NCBI GenBank assembly: GCA_914767715.1 | Contig: OU612073.1 | Span: 19,716,001 to 19,780,000 of the forward strand | Direction: 5' to 3' | Length of the DNA: 64,000 nt | Source of the DNA: Membranipora membranacea | Lineage: Eukaryota; Bryozoa; Gymnolaemata; Cheilostomatida; Membraniporidae | Part shown: positions 48,245 through 61,800 of the stretch, one piece after another | Layout: each line of letters opens with the position of its first letter | How positions within the stretch are numbered: position 1 is the first letter of the stretch | The notes under the pieces: generated by a model | Databases searched by the model: none | What the model was told of the DNA's origin: nothing | Seen by the model: only the letters and a program-made list of their open reading frames with translations | Translations under genes and position numbers: made by a program

Positions 48245-50800
48245 GTTGTCATTATTTTGACCATCTGATGGCGCTCTCTATAGTAGAAAACTACGTGACG
48301 ACTGTCTGCCAGATTGGTCAAAAAGAGTTTATATAAGCAAGAAGAAATTGCGCAGCTACCTTTTTTGTCTTCGACCTGGCTCTAACACATGCAGTAGCCC
48401 TGCTGTGTGTTCTTGACAAAAAAAGTAAAGGTTGTGAAAAACCATTCTTGACTTATGAAAATTTGTTTGCTAGATGTTAGATTTGGGTTGTTTTTGTCTG
48501 CCTTTGAAGGATGAGTCATAGATTTGAGCCAATATTTCCAATACCATGCTGAATGTTAGCACAGTAGACTGCTGAACATCGACCCAGTTAGCCTTCTTTT
48601 ACCCACGTTTGTGGTGGGGGGGGGGGGGGAGTGGCTATAATCTCTTAAAAACCTCGACCTTCCACCTTCCTATCCAACTTATTCCAGATCGATTAGAGTT
48701 TTCTCCATTATTTTGAGAGGGAGAACTCTCTTCTTTACGTTGTCCTCCCTCCAATGACAAAGCTTGCCATACAGATTGCGAATATTATGTATGTACAATG
48801 AGGAAAGTATTACGTTTTCATCATCTGGCCTACCCATATGCATATTCAAACACACTTCCTTTTCACTGGAAGGTCTCAATGCAAAATTACAGAGCCTTTT
48901 CAGTGTTGTGATGCACGGGACCAAAAAATTCACAAAATACTATACCTACAAAATTGTGATTTGTTTCTGAAATGGAAATACAATTTCTGAGTTGGCCATG
49001 ATTAGCCGCTTCAGTTGCCACCCACCTGCAACGTCCAGGATTTGACGCTTTGGACACAAAATAACGTTCTCTTTATGATAATAAAACTGAGAGGAATCAT
49101 CAGGATAACCAAAGCATCTAAGCTGTTATGCACAGGAAACAACTTCTTATAGGATATTTACAAAATACGAATTTACAAATTATGACTGAAATGAAGGTAC
49201 AAATAACGAGAATGTGTATGATAATATGGTGTAACATAAAATTCTTCCATCTTATTGTGCTTGCCGTAATATACCATATACCACATATCACCTAACCTGC
49301 CATCTGTAAAGCACAGGACGCATCACGGGACTCTTAATAACACTCTGATTGTATTTATCATACTGATAAATACAATAAAAAATAAACATAAAAATCAAAA
49401 CTGTTATGAGCTTGGAAAGAGTTCTATCGCAATATTCACTACAAGTTATGGAGATTTAAGGAAAATTTCAAAAATTAATAGCAGCTGTCCGACTCCAAAG
49501 TCTAAGCCTTATCAAACATCCCTTTGTTTGTGTTAGATCTCACATATTTATTTCCGAGTGCAGCAAAGCAACTCTTTTTGAATATGTTTTGTAGTGAGAT
49601 AAGGTGTCATTGGTAGTGTTAACTGTGCAATAAGCCTTTTTAAGTGGAAACAGTTCACACCAAGAGTGACATTACTGATTTTTGCCAAATGCGTCGTATT
49701 TAATTTTCATTGGTAAGTAAAACCCGGTCAGTGATTATACACTCTTGAGAGGACAATGTGTTAAAACTTCATCAGTTGTTGTCCCACTTAATCAGTGCGC
49801 AATTCCATGACGCAATCGAATCTGGTTTTGCATGGTTAGTGTATGCATCAATGACTTTATCTTTGCCAATATCAAATCAGCCAAAAAGGTCACTGGTGTT
49901 GATGATTTTTACACTATCAAAATAAGAAATATAACAGATAGGAAATGAGGAATTCATTCATGGCAACGCTATGAGAAGTTCTGAAAATCAAACCCATGAG
50001 CACAGTGATTAGAGTCTGCATGGCCAACCAAGATATACACTGCTAGTGCTTTTTGAATAGTAAGTACTAAGTAAAGAAACACCATCTTGGTATCTGAAGC
50101 CAAAATAGGTTTTTAATGATTCAATGAAAGGCATATTCTAAAACTTAACTTAAATTAAACTCAGAATAAAATCCTTGTTGTTAAGCTAACGCCACTTTCA
50201 GGAAGTCTGCTGAGCTTTTGAATTGGCATTTTTTCAGTGAAGCCTTGCTTCAGAAAAAAAATTGAACTTCTAAGATTTTTACTTATATACTTACTAGCAA
50301 AAATTGCTAATCAGCTAAGAGAATGCCAAGTGTATTTTGTTTACTCTTTGACTATACATGATTCATAAACAACAAAACGTAACCGAACATTATAGTGCGT
50401 TGCAAGTTTTCAGGCTTGCCCACATGGTGTCAGTTGTGAGATATACTTAGGAGAGGTGAAGGTGTAGTGCTAGGAGAGGAGAAGGTGAGGTGTAGAGGAG
50501 AAGGAGAGGTGAGGAGGTGAATGAGTAGGAGATAAGGTGTTATTGAGGAGAGGAGTAAGGAGTTAAGGTGAACTGTAGAAGAGGTGTTTAGGTGAGTTGC
50601 TAGGAGGGCAGTACCGTTGTGGGAATCCTTAGACTAGTTGAGGAAGAAGTGTATGAGAAGCTAAAAAACATCCAAAAATCAAACAACAAAGGATATTTTC
50701 CTCCATCTTTGTTCACAAAATTTGGCGGGAAATTTGAGTCAAAGTTTTCTTTGTGTTCTTGAATACAATTTGAACTTGTGTCGCTTGAGTATACCCTAAC
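48245..50800. other. Intergenic, no gene recognised
   Basis: AT-rich sequence with short frames only. It includes a 14-G run at 48616-48629 and a purine-rich (GA/GGTG) stretch at about 50440-50600 just before the gag remnant. That stretch could be retrotransposon leader or plain low-complexity DNA. Confidence 0.4.
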
Positions 50801-50830
50801 TAACTATTGTATAGGTTGTACACTGTTGCC

Positions 50831-51960
50831 ATGGCTAGTATCTTTGCTAGTCTACCTGTGCTTGTTGTAGACTCAACTAATGTCCATGGGTCATTTAAGC
50901 GGTGGTCTGTTGAGTTTAATCTGGCTTTAAGAATGAAGTCGATTGAACTTGGCTATGACATCGAAGAGGTGACTACTGGCACTGGTGGTTCTAGAGTTAC
51001 CGAAAAAGTGAGGTAGCCTCGCTTCGGTGAAGATGCAAAGCTGGCATCTTTGCTCTGGTGTATGGGCAGTGATGCTCGTCAAGTAGTGTCATCGCTTGGT
51101 GTTGACTTGTTTTCCACATCTTTGGAGTTCTTAGATGTGTGGAACTTGTTGAGAGAACACTTTGAGCATGACGAGTCTGAGTATGATAAGTTGGACAAGT
51201 TTGTTACCTGTCAACAACTTGACAATGAAGATGAACGGGCTAATCTTCTGTGTGTTGAAGGACTGAGTAGGCAATATGATTTCTCTGGTGGCAATGTCAG
51301 AGAGACATTTGCGTTGTTGATCGCAGTTAGAGGTTTGCGTAACTCAAAATTGAAGTTTGAGATAATGGCTGATGAGGAGTTGAACTGGGTAAAGATCAAC
51401 AAAGTATTAAAGGCAAGACTAGCTGCTCAAGAGTCTTTGAATGCCCTAAATAGATCAGACCCGACTTATGTACTGTCAGAAAGTGAACAGGTCCCTGCTA
51501 AAATACCTGTTAGAGATGAAGTACATACTGAGTCGGGTGTAGTCTGTGATCCCATCAATGCTGTAAAAAATGTGACTGTTATACAGGCGCATGTTGGTGA
51601 AGTGAAGTTTATTCCTCACCGAGAGGAAGTGATGAGAGTAGTGTGAGTAATACTTATCATGATGTTTATAACCATTCTAATCGAGGTTCTCACAGCAAGA
51701 GATTTTGTAGTGACAACTATCGTTATAATGGTGATGGTGGGAGTGATCATGATGATTACCCTTCATCTGACCATGAAATAAGATATGTAAGTCATAGTAG
51801 GCCGGTGTTTCAGATGTCAAAGGATGTCACATCACCAGCAGGATTGTACTGATGTTTATAGATGTAGGTTTTGTCTGCGTGAAGGCGTCTCAGCCCGAGA
51901 TTGCGGTTGTAAAGTAAATGGGAGCTCAGACCGAAGGTACAAAGAGTGAACTAAAAGAAA
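50831..51960 (+). pseudogene. LTR-retrotransposon gag remnant
   Basis: The frame from MASIFASLPVLVVDSTNVHG continues past an in-frame TAG (51014-51016) into a long helical stretch (VWNLLREHFEHDESEYDKLD, then FVTCQQLDNEDERANLL and MADEELNWVKI). This has the shape of a Ty3/gypsy-type gag: a helical capsid-like core followed by a basic, His/Asp/Ser-rich linker. After frame changes near 51645 and 51840 it reads YRCRFCLREGVSARDC, which has the spacing of a CCHC zinc knuckle (C-x2-C-x4-H-x4-C) with Val in place of His. No protease, reverse transcriptase or integrase follows, and no LTR pair was found. I infer a deleted, decayed element. Confidence 0.6.
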
Positions 51961-53292
51961 GTCATGTGATGACCGTTCTCCACCTAGGCAGAGCTCAGGT
52001 AGTAGTGATAGTAATTGGCGGAGATAACTTCCCTCTGTAAATTCTACCCTAGTGAAGAGCTGATGTCACTTTGTTTTAAGTTGACATCCTATCTGCTTTT
52101 CGTTGCTACTTGTGTGACTGCTGACATTTGTCGGTAGTCCCCATAGTTGTGTGCTAACCCTGATGGTGGGCCACAGAGTATGAGTAAACATCCCTTTCTC
52201 AAAGAAAGGGCAGAAGTCTCTCAACTCTGTTAGGGTTATAGAGTATGTGTCAAAAAACCCTTATAATAGTAATGGCATGTGGAGTAGTCCTATCATGAGG
52301 TTTGTTGTCATGTTGTTATACATGTACTTTGTACATGTATCTTGGAGTTGTCCTCTCTGTACATACTAAGGAGTTAACATCAGCTACCCTGACCTATATA
52401 TGACAGAGACTGACTTGACCGTGACCTTGATTGAAGAGACACACATGGGCACTTTTCTACTGACTTTCATGGTGAGTGGACTGCCTTATATCTTGCCATC
52501 CTGATAAGAACCCAACTTCGCCACACAATTTTTGAAGAGTTGGAGGCAAATTGAGTCTGAAGTAAGGGGAGATAATTTAGAAAGTAGGGATAAAGTACAG
52601 GTTGCTGAGGATGGAGTATTGTTCTACCAGCTTTCCATGTTGTGACAATTTATCATTATACAATGGTACTCTCTTATCTTGTCTTTTCTTATCTTACCTT
52701 ATCTTATCTCTCTTAATTAGATATTATGAAATACACTGACTATAAAAAATAGACAGACAGCTCCATAATGTAATATGTTATTATAATATAATAATATTAA
52801 TATAACATAATATATATTACAAAACAATAAATGAATCAACAAAATCTACACAATCAGAGAAGAATCTTATGCTCTCTTTCATTTTGTCATAACACATGGT
52901 AGGTTTGAGATGTACATGTACTCTGTGAATAAAGATATCGGAATGCCATCAGTTTGATGATACTTGTGGACTTTCTGTCAACATTGTTATGAGTGATCAT
53001 CCTCGGTATTATTGCATCTTTCCACTGCACAAAGGTGAATATTGAACATCCTTCTGTATACTGTAAGTTCAAGTGTTAAATTTGATCTGTGATACTTGAC
53101 ACCCCTGTCGACATTTGAAATATCGTTGACATGAATGATCAGATAAGGACTTAACTATTTGATGAACATACTAAACCAATTATTGTCGTTAATCTCGAAA
53201 CCGAATCATATGATATTATACACACTCAATATTTATCCAATTTATTCAGTCGTTTGTTGATGTACTGATTAGTGAAAAGTGAAGATAATCTA
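51961..53292. other. Non-coding, possible retrotransposon 3' part
   Basis: No gene recognised. A purine-rich run (AAGGGGAGATAATTTAG) near 52564 could be a polypurine tract or a dispersed repeat. A CTTAT-rich simple repeat lies at about 52672-52718. Confidence 0.35.
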
Positions 53293-53565
53293 CTACACAT
53301 GCACTTCAACGTCGCTCAGATTCAGAGTTTCGTTTGCCTCCACAGCTGTGATCCTTATATATCTACACTCTATGGCTTTATAGCACAGATGAAGCCTGAT
53401 ACGGGGCTGATGTCCTGGAGAATATGAGCACGCTGATTCGGTCAGACGCTCCCCAAACTCTCCACCAGTACTGATCATAGCTACCGATATCAGTACATTC
53501 TTCAGTCTCAGTTGTCTCAGATTGAGGCTTGTACTATTAAAATCAAGAAGGGTATTTATAGAGTT
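53293..53565 (-). CDS. F5/8-type-C / fucolectin-like domain, C-terminal part
   Basis: A minus-strand frame open from about 53565 to TAG at 53293 reads LNLRQLRLKNVLISVAMIST and then CYKAIECRYIRITAVEANET and LNLSDVEVHV. The ending C-RYIRI...LNLSDVEV is the typical last strand of discoidin-like or fucolectin domains (C-RYVRV...LSLCEVEV), which bind sugars or phospholipids outside the cell. The N-terminal half, with its WWRVDL motif, was not found nearby. It could be the last exon of a separate gene downstream of the lectin gene, or a fragment. Confidence 0.5.
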   Translation of the reverse strand, partial: NSINTLLDFNSTSLNLRQLRLKNVLISVAMISTGGEFGERLTESACSYSPGHQPRIRLHLCYKAIECRYIRITAVEANETLNLSDVEVHV

Positions 53566-54870
53566 ATGCGACCATGGTTTATATTTAATTCAGAGAGTGG
53601 ATAACTCCGATCAAGTAGAAATCCCTAGTTTACACAACGCATCGTAAAATCGTATGATATGACTGATGCTCAATGTGGTGAATTTGTGTGGTGCACTATG
53701 ACACGACGGGCAGATGCCTTGACGATCGAGATTTGCGACGATGAGTTGACGGGAGGCAAACCTGCATGCGCTGGTTTGGCTGATAGTATAACCATGAGAG
53801 TGATGAGGTAAACATGGTTACAGTGAAGCAATGAATGGGTAGGGAGACTCCGGGATAGCGCAACAGCATAAACACACTGATTATGTCAAATGATCATAAA
53901 ATTATACGCTCAATAACACATAGCGGTGGCTTCTTACTGCTGGGCCTTTATGAGGAGGTCGTACTAGAGAAGGCCTCGAAACAGCACTCATCTCATGGTT
54001 TCTAGCTGAAGACCTGTGTGTTTTGTAGTGGTATGCACACTTCTTCTTCAATCCCATGTGTGAAACACAGGGCGATCTGCTAATAATTGCAATTTATTCT
54101 AAAACTTTATTAGTCAATTTTGGTACCAATACAACTTAGGAAGAGTCATGAATAGTGGAATAAATTTCAATTTATTTAATTGATCAGAATTTCAGATGAA
54201 TGATCTCCAAATCACAAATTAAATTCCATCCTGTTTAAATGTAGTTAAGTGCCACTATCTGCAAAACCTAGAAATAGATGTTTGGATAAGCCTCCATGCG
54301 TTGTGCATGAAGACCTTGAAACAGTGTTATAATTAGATTTGGCCAAAATAACTGGATAGGATAAAATTTATTTTACTGCTCACGAGAAAATATGTTTCTA
54401 AATGCAATATATTATTTCTCTTACTTTAAAGCCCACACAAAAACCAAAGCATAACATAGTCAGGCAGCCAGTTCTGCAATAAATCATATTTTTCATATTT
54501 TAATGGAAATAATTGCATTCTTTATACATGTTGAGAAATATCAGTAATTAAAATATATTGAAGCTGCAACTTTGGTAATTAATTATGAATTAATTATCAA
54601 TTCATAGATTAGCAGAGCGGACAATTTCTAACACTAAACATGTTAAATACGAATTACTGCTTTGAATTTCCAAGAGTAAAAGTGTCGCATAACTATAAGG
54701 TTTCACCGCTTAACTAAACTGCGCATAGTCAATAATGATGGTTGTGAATTACGAAAAAACAAAAATATGTAAAACAAAAGTTCAAGTAGAAGGAAATCAA
54801 GTTGTAAACATAAACTACAAAAAAACATCAATTTCGGCTGATCATACTCTGGGAAAAGCTAGCTCACTCC

Positions 54871-56789
54871 TCACATTTGTCTCTCACAAACAAAGAATCT
54901 TTTATCTTCACATTCTCCATTAACAATCATGTTCCTAAAAATACCTCCACACTCATCAGTATTAGTAGGAAAGCCTTCATACCAAAGTTTTGAAGAGGAA
55001 TCAACCAGAATATCTGCCTGTTCCTGCCATTTGAATGTTTCATCAATTTTTTTCAGCCAAATCCAAATACGACCCCGCTGCCTATAGAACTCTACAAAGT
55101 CATAAAAATTTAATGAGAACAGCTTGGCAGCATAATACAATCAGTTGGCTGATATGATAGATGACTTTTATTGTGCCGGTCAATTCACCACTTTGGATTT
55201 TGGTTTATATGAGTGCTTCTTCAAGCACCCAAGGCAAAGTAAATAACAAGTAGACAACTTCCTCCTGAATTTTCGTTAATCTGAATCCAGAGGACTTGAC
55301 AAATACACAGTAGAGCCTTCTTCATTCCAACTGATAACCCTGCCATGAGGAAGAATAAACTTTTGTCAACAGCTGGACTGGTCCTAGCTTAAAATTCCTT
55401 TTTGCTCGCATTCCAATTTTTCTAGATGAACTGAAGACCACATAAAACAGATCATAATAATTATCAAGACAATTGAGTAATATCTTAGTGATCATCTGGA
55501 GAGTTGTGATATAATGTCGCACAAAAAAGGATACCCTTGCAACCAATTCTTTGATTTGGGTTCTGTTTTAATATTAGCTTGCAAAGGGTAACAAACACTT
55601 ATAGAGACATCAAATAATTGTTATCAAGACAAAAATTGAAATCATTTACTTTAAACAATTAATTAAAAATTACAATTTTAAATATGAAACCAAAATTAAA
55701 GGTAAAAGTCTATTTCACACGATAGTGAATACGTTTACTGACAAATAAATTATCTGTGGAACATTAGACGCTTCATTTTTTCAAACGGCATGTCATTTCC
55801 AAATTGTTAGGGCAGATCTCCATATGCAACATGATAATGCTGGCAGAAAAAACTGATATAGCAAGCCTAGTATGTTAACAAAATTGAGAATTTTTATATT
55901 TGGACACAAGTCACAAAAAACATTTCAATCACATTTCAATAACAGCATCATACCTGGTTGATAATTTATAACCTGCAAGTGTTCAAGACTAGGAAAAGCA
56001 GCCAACGAATCCCCAGATTGCTCACAGTGTTCTTTGGCTTCATCCCAGGAGAGTTTTACTTTCACCAAAATAATGCAGGTGAACGATATTGGGTTCAGTG
56101 TAGATCCAGCTGGGCAAACTAAAAAAGAAATTACATTCTTAGTATAATTTTGTTCAATGTTATGTTAAGTTTGGCTAAAAAAATGGGCATGTTATAACAA
56201 AGTTTCTTGATAGAAAATCACCTTCAATTTTACGTGACAGGTCAGTATTATGATATTCATGATGCTGATGAATTGAGCCATGTTAGTATTTTCTCTGTGT
56301 TAACTCTGCGATCAATTTATTGAGACATCACATACACTTTTATCGATGCATAATGCTTAAATTTTCATGTATAATTATAAGCCTCCGTGTACCTGTTGGA
56401 AACTCATCAAGGCGTTCTTTCAGAACTGATGGATAAATTATCCTGAATGTTATTTTGGCTTAGTCTCAGCGGATGAGCGATTACAACATCTGGAACATAA
56501 TGCAGTAGAATGATAGCTACACAGTAATATTAGGTTGCCTACACTTACCTCCTGATTGATGCACCTCCTCTCCCCCACTGCATGAGCTGTTAGACTCAAA
56601 GTCCAATGAGCTGCTCATCCTGCAGACTTTAGTATGTTCTGTGTAACCAAATGCTCTACACTCTGGGTTTGTGGAGCATTCTGTGGCGCATGATAGAAAC
56701 CTTGGTACAGTGACAATTGTACCGTTAGATGCAAGACAAAATCGGGAGTTCTTGAAGCGAACACCATTTAGCATCATCCCATGACACAT
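54871..56789 (-). CDS. PAN/apple plus C-type-lectin protein (partial, three exons)
   Basis: Minus-strand exons 56789-56549, 56118-55954 and 55091-54871, joined by GT-AG introns with agreeing phases (1, 1), ending in TGA at 54871. Exon 1 is a PAN/apple domain (FCLASNGT ... LSCATECSTNPECRAFGY ... KVCRMSS). Exons 2 and 3 form one C-type lectin domain: VCPAGSTLN, LSWDEAKEHCEQSGDSLAAF, then IWIWLKKID and CEDKRFFVCE. The EPN/QPD and WND calcium-sugar motifs are not evident (EGFPTNTDECGG sits in that region), so classical Ca-dependent sugar binding is doubtful. Exon 1 follows an acceptor directly (TTTTAG then ATG), so an upstream exon with a signal peptide is expected but not found. Probably secreted, in adhesion or immune recognition. 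Confidence 0.75.
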
Positions 56790-59700
56790 CTAAAATTATA
56801 GGATAGCATTAAATTTAATTGAATATCGGCATTCTTTGTTTGCCTGTTATACCTGGCTGTCATATGTCTGCTGAGATGGTAACTGAATATAATTTGTCTT
56901 TGTCTTTTTCTTTTCTTATCATGTGAAGGAAGTCTATCGTGAGTAGGAAATTATAATTATTCAATATCCACAAAGTATGATGGACCACTTACTGCAATAA
57001 AGCTGATATTGGATTTAAAATAAGATCTATGTGATTGCGTTTCACATATAATGCACCTGTATCTGAAGTCAATTGACAAGAAAACAAAAAAACAACTCCA
57101 TTTCTTCAACAACACACTGCCAAACTATCAAGAATTTCTACAACTCACCATTGAAAACCAAAGGAGACAAAACATACAAGTGGGTATTTTTCCGAAGATC
57201 ATCATGTTCCTGCCAATTACAAATCAAATTGCAAGAGTCTACAAAAGGTAAAGTTGTGAAAATAATATGTCAATGACTTTATAAAAAACTTATCTGAAAG
57301 TATCATCCAATACTTGAGGTATATCGTGGTGGAAATAGAGTGCCTATCTCATTATAGAAAACTCAATGTTTCACAGAATATCAACCAAAGATATATACAA
57401 ATAATTAAACATTGTGCACCACAATGAAACCAAAATTTTTTTTATTTCAATGCATGCAGTTTGAGTTGCAACTTGAAAAAAATGTATGTGGTATTAAAAA
57501 TATAACACAAATAAATGTATCTGTAATCAGTTATGTTGTCAAGTAATGGATAATCTGCTAACCATTTCACAAGGTTTGAATATCATGGGACAGATTTTCG
57601 AGCTAATTCAATTGTTGTTCACATAGAATGGGAGTGTTATTCTTATTATTTAAAATTTATTATTGACCAAGTCGAAAGTCATTGCTGTTATGTACAACTT
57701 ACATATAAATCTGCGCTGAATACTCCTTAGCAGTCTTCCCTACGATGGCAGACTGTCAGTGATAACAATCGGTTTGATTTTAAAAGTATATATATTTAAC
57801 CCTTAGCCTAACATTGTTTGTTGTGTAGGTATTTCCTTTCATCTTTTTTACAAATGAATAAGCATGCCAGTCAGGTTGTTTTATTTTAAACTTGTTGGTG
57901 ATGATTTGACTAATCTCATCAATTATTCATAGTTTTAAGATTTTCTTAAGATCGTGTTGACACTATTATCATAAAAAAAATGTGTGCCTGTGGACAATCC
58001 ACTTTGTAATGGATCCAAATTGAAACTGATGTATTTGTTTGCAAACTATTTTGATGAATTGCCACAATCAATAATCAAGTATAGTTATGTTTCACTGTGA
58101 CAGTAGTATTTGCATAAGCTGATAACCACATGTACTTTACGATTATATATGATGTACATCTCACATATAAAAAGCTTCATTTTTAGTTCAGAAGTTGTTT
58201 GAGTGTTTATTCTCAGAAGCCTTCTCCGCCCATTACAAGTTCTATATTTTAATAAAATCCGAATCTTAAAGACCTTAAATATTTTTGGCATATTGAAAAG
58301 CACATACACAAAAATAGTAGGGTTTGAATTTCAAGGTAATATTATTAGCAAGGTCACAGTTAAAATCCTTATGCCTTCCTGTTTAAGTGAGAAATGCCAG
58401 ATGCTGCCACATGCGGATTGGGACCAGCAACCGCGCTGTATATGGCATAAATATCTATGCACTGAAGACATAATATCCATCTCTAGATAATTCATGTTGT
58501 TATAAACTTTGTTGCAGTATGAAACTTGTATATTTATTTCGACAGTGCTTCTAAATAATAAAACCAAATAATCAATTCATACCCCTAGAAGGTCATGCCT
58601 CGCCTATGATACTTACTTGAGAACTACCGGTCTGATTTTTCTTGATCATACATTGTATTTGTAGCTATCCCTTGTTTGATAAGTTTAAAACCATCAATTT
58701 TCTTTAATACTACTTCTTATGATTGTGATTTCAAAAATTAAGCCACTAGTGCCCGCGCATAGGAATTGAAGCTGCATTAACTGGGAGCATCTGGCTCAGA
58801 CCCCTCACAACCATTTATCCCTATCAAACCAGAATTGAAAGCACAAAGTAGTCCCGACAAAATTGTAAGCACTAGAGGATAAAAGTCATATAGTAACATA
58901 CTGGAATTGACAGGCCAGATTGTGAACAATTGGTAAATACACTAAACATCCTGGATATTGGAGACTTATATTACTACGCCACATCTAGTGCAGAAACATT
59001 GCAGGCATAAAAAATCATGAATTGTTGGATTTTCTTCTAAATTCAGTAGAGATGTTGATTCAAACTCAGGAATACACATAAATTAAATATTGGTAGGTAA
59101 TTCAAAATGCAATTGATGACTGTACATATATTTTAATTGAAATAAGCTGGTTGAAATGAATATTGAGTGCACAGCCTGCCTCAGTAAAGGCTTTCTTACT
59201 ATACCTCTTTTTTCTTTCTTATAATGTAACATATTATAGGGGAAAAAAATATGGGGCGCTTCACGCATTTGTAACCGAAAGTGACGATCAACGCCACTGT
59301 ATATGTTGTTTGGCAGACATGGTACTTGCCATAGTATTAGATGTTGTTAAATCTGGTGCAGAATTGACGAACAAATGAACACCATCACCAGGAAATTTTA
59401 AGCATTTCCACAATGGACGACATAGGTTTGTGATAGGGAGGTGGGAGAGAAATTGACAGACTTATTTTCTTTCAAGACCGGCGTGGTGACCGGATGTAGA
59501 TTGAAAGAAAGAATATGTGAGTAGCTGTGAACAGTAGTTCTAAGAAAGCCTTTCATTGGCTGAGAACAGTAGTTCTAAGTTTTCCTTACCAATAAGTTGT
59601 CCGTTGTTGGTTGAGGGAGGGCAACTTTTTATTCCGTTGACCTAGGATTATTTGTCATGTCTTGGGACTGATTGCCAAGACAAGGGAGGTGTTATAAAGG

Positions 59701-60360
59701 CAGAAAAGAATCTTTTTTTGTACTAAAAACTTTATTTTCCAACACAAAATTTTCATTTAGTCCACACACAATGCTTATTGCCCCCACCAAAGCATTGGAG
59801 ATTGTCCCTATCATAAAGATAATTCCAGTCTAAATACGTTTGTCACATATTTTTATGTTTCGTTTTGTCAGGCTGTAGTGCATTTTTGTCCAAATTTGGA
59901 CTAGTTTAGGAGTAAGATAATTCAAAATTGGCAAGTGGTACACCATTTCCTTTTCATCAAGACTGGCAAGCAATGGGCTAGGGAAGGCAATAAGAAAGGT
60001 AAATGCATTATTGTCCAACTTGGTCAACAATTCACACAGCTCACTTTCATTATAGCACTGTCAACACTGTCTGTTAAGCCATCATTATGTGAAATTGATT
60101 TTCATTTTTCTATTCATACATTCAACTATATTGTTGTCATTCCTGCATGATAGGGGTAGTCTTTATGGAATGTATTGCTCCAAGAACTTGCAATGTCTCT
60201 TTATATGGGTAATACTATCAATGGGTTTTATCTTGTTGCTGAAACTCAAATATGTACTACGACGTTACATCATGGCGTACCCCTGTTAAACTTCGGGTGC
60301 AGACTTCCTTGATCATCTATATTGAGAAACCCCGAAATGGAGTTTGGCGAGGCATAACCT
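56790..60360. other. Intergenic or 5' intron of the lectin gene; nothing recognised
   Basis: Only short AT-rich frames without convincing splice context. It should contain the missing 5' exon and promoter of the PAN/lectin gene. Around 59480-59640 AGTTCTAAG recurs in a short local duplication (GAACAGTAGTTCTAAG twice). Confidence 0.4.
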
Positions 60361-60362
60361 AA

Positions 60363-60762
60363 AGGGTGGTTCAAATTGTCCCAGATGACATTAGGATGCC
60401 ATCCCAGATGCTTATCCAAGATGGTCCCAGTCTTATGTCACATTTTAAAATTCATCCCAGACTAGCAATTAGGTTTTTGTCTGGGATAGTGCTGGGATGT
60501 TCACATTGTTTAGGATCGTCCCAGATAGTCCCAGATCGACCCATATGATCCCAAATCATCCAAATGTCTGGTTCACATAGCACCCAGATGCAAAATGAGT
60601 CTGGGTCCGTCTGGGACAGCATTGGGAAAGTTTGACGATTACAAACTTTCCAGATACTATCCCAGACAGACCCAGACAGTCTGGGATTGTGTCATTTTCA
60701 TGTTCACATTGACTGGGGTGGCTATCTGGGATGTTCGTCTGGGATAATTTGCACCAGCCATT
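60363..60762. mobile_element. MITE of about 400 bp rich in GTCCCAGA/TCTGGGA
   Basis: The left end GGGTGGTTCAAATTGTCCCA is inverted at the right end (TGGGATAATTTGCACCAGCC), with about 19 of 22 positions matching over the wider ends. The interior holds many copies of CCCAGA and its reverse TCTGGG in both orientations. There is no coding frame and the target-site duplication is not clear. Confidence 0.65.
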
Positions 60763-61764
60763 AAGAACAAATAATTACACATGACACAAGACAAACTATA
60801 TATATACGCTTTTTTATTTGGCAGACATTATCATCCTGGATAGATGTTTTCCATATCTTTATTAAACAAATAGAGTTACTAGAGGCATTAAATTTTGTTA
60901 ATTGATGGGTATGGAAGAAGACGATTACTCTTACTCAGCAGCCAAGTGCTGTTGCACAAGAATATGAAGCGTAAACAAAATATAATGGAGAGATTCAATA
61001 CATGCCCAATTCTTTATTTTGGCAGCAGCTACACAATGCATATGCTAAGTTTACTATATAGTTCGAATTGACATAATGGCAATATGACAAGGATATCTGC
61101 TTTTTTCAAGGGATGAGACAAAAAATATCAAATACAGGTGTTTATAAAAAGGAAAAATTCAGCCATCACAACCAAGGAGCAAGGCTCCCCGATACTCCTT
61201 GTCACAACTGAGCTAGCTGATCCGATCTTGTTTCATGTCGGTATGACAACTCTTCTTTTGATTCTTCTCTTACCAATTTAGATGCTGTGACATTCTGGGT
61301 CCCATATCTGATAATCTATGTCTGCTTGCGTCGTGTCCATGAGCGTTGTTGTTGAGAAAACACCATCAGAAAATACTTTGGTTGTATAAATTTCCATTAT
61401 GTCATGCCAATGTATTCAACAATTGTTACCAGTATTCTATGATATGTTTTGAAAACAATAGCAATGATGTAAGCCAGTAGCAAATTAATTTGCTCTTTTG
61501 TGAAGAAGCATGTGTGATAGAATATAAATCAGGACTGTTTTGCAGATGTCTAGGTCTAATTGTTATGAGGGTGTTGGAAATTGCAGGTTTACTGATGAAG
61601 GAAAGTAAAATAAAAAAGTGCACGCACACGAAGACAAGGTTGACACAAAAAACAACAAGAAATCGATCCACAAACATATTAGTTATGAGGTGTCAGGAAT
61701 TAGTCAGAGCTAAACTGAGGTCAAAGCTGCAGACCAAAACAGCGATTGACACACTGATCGTTGG

Positions 61765-61800
<36 letters not shown>

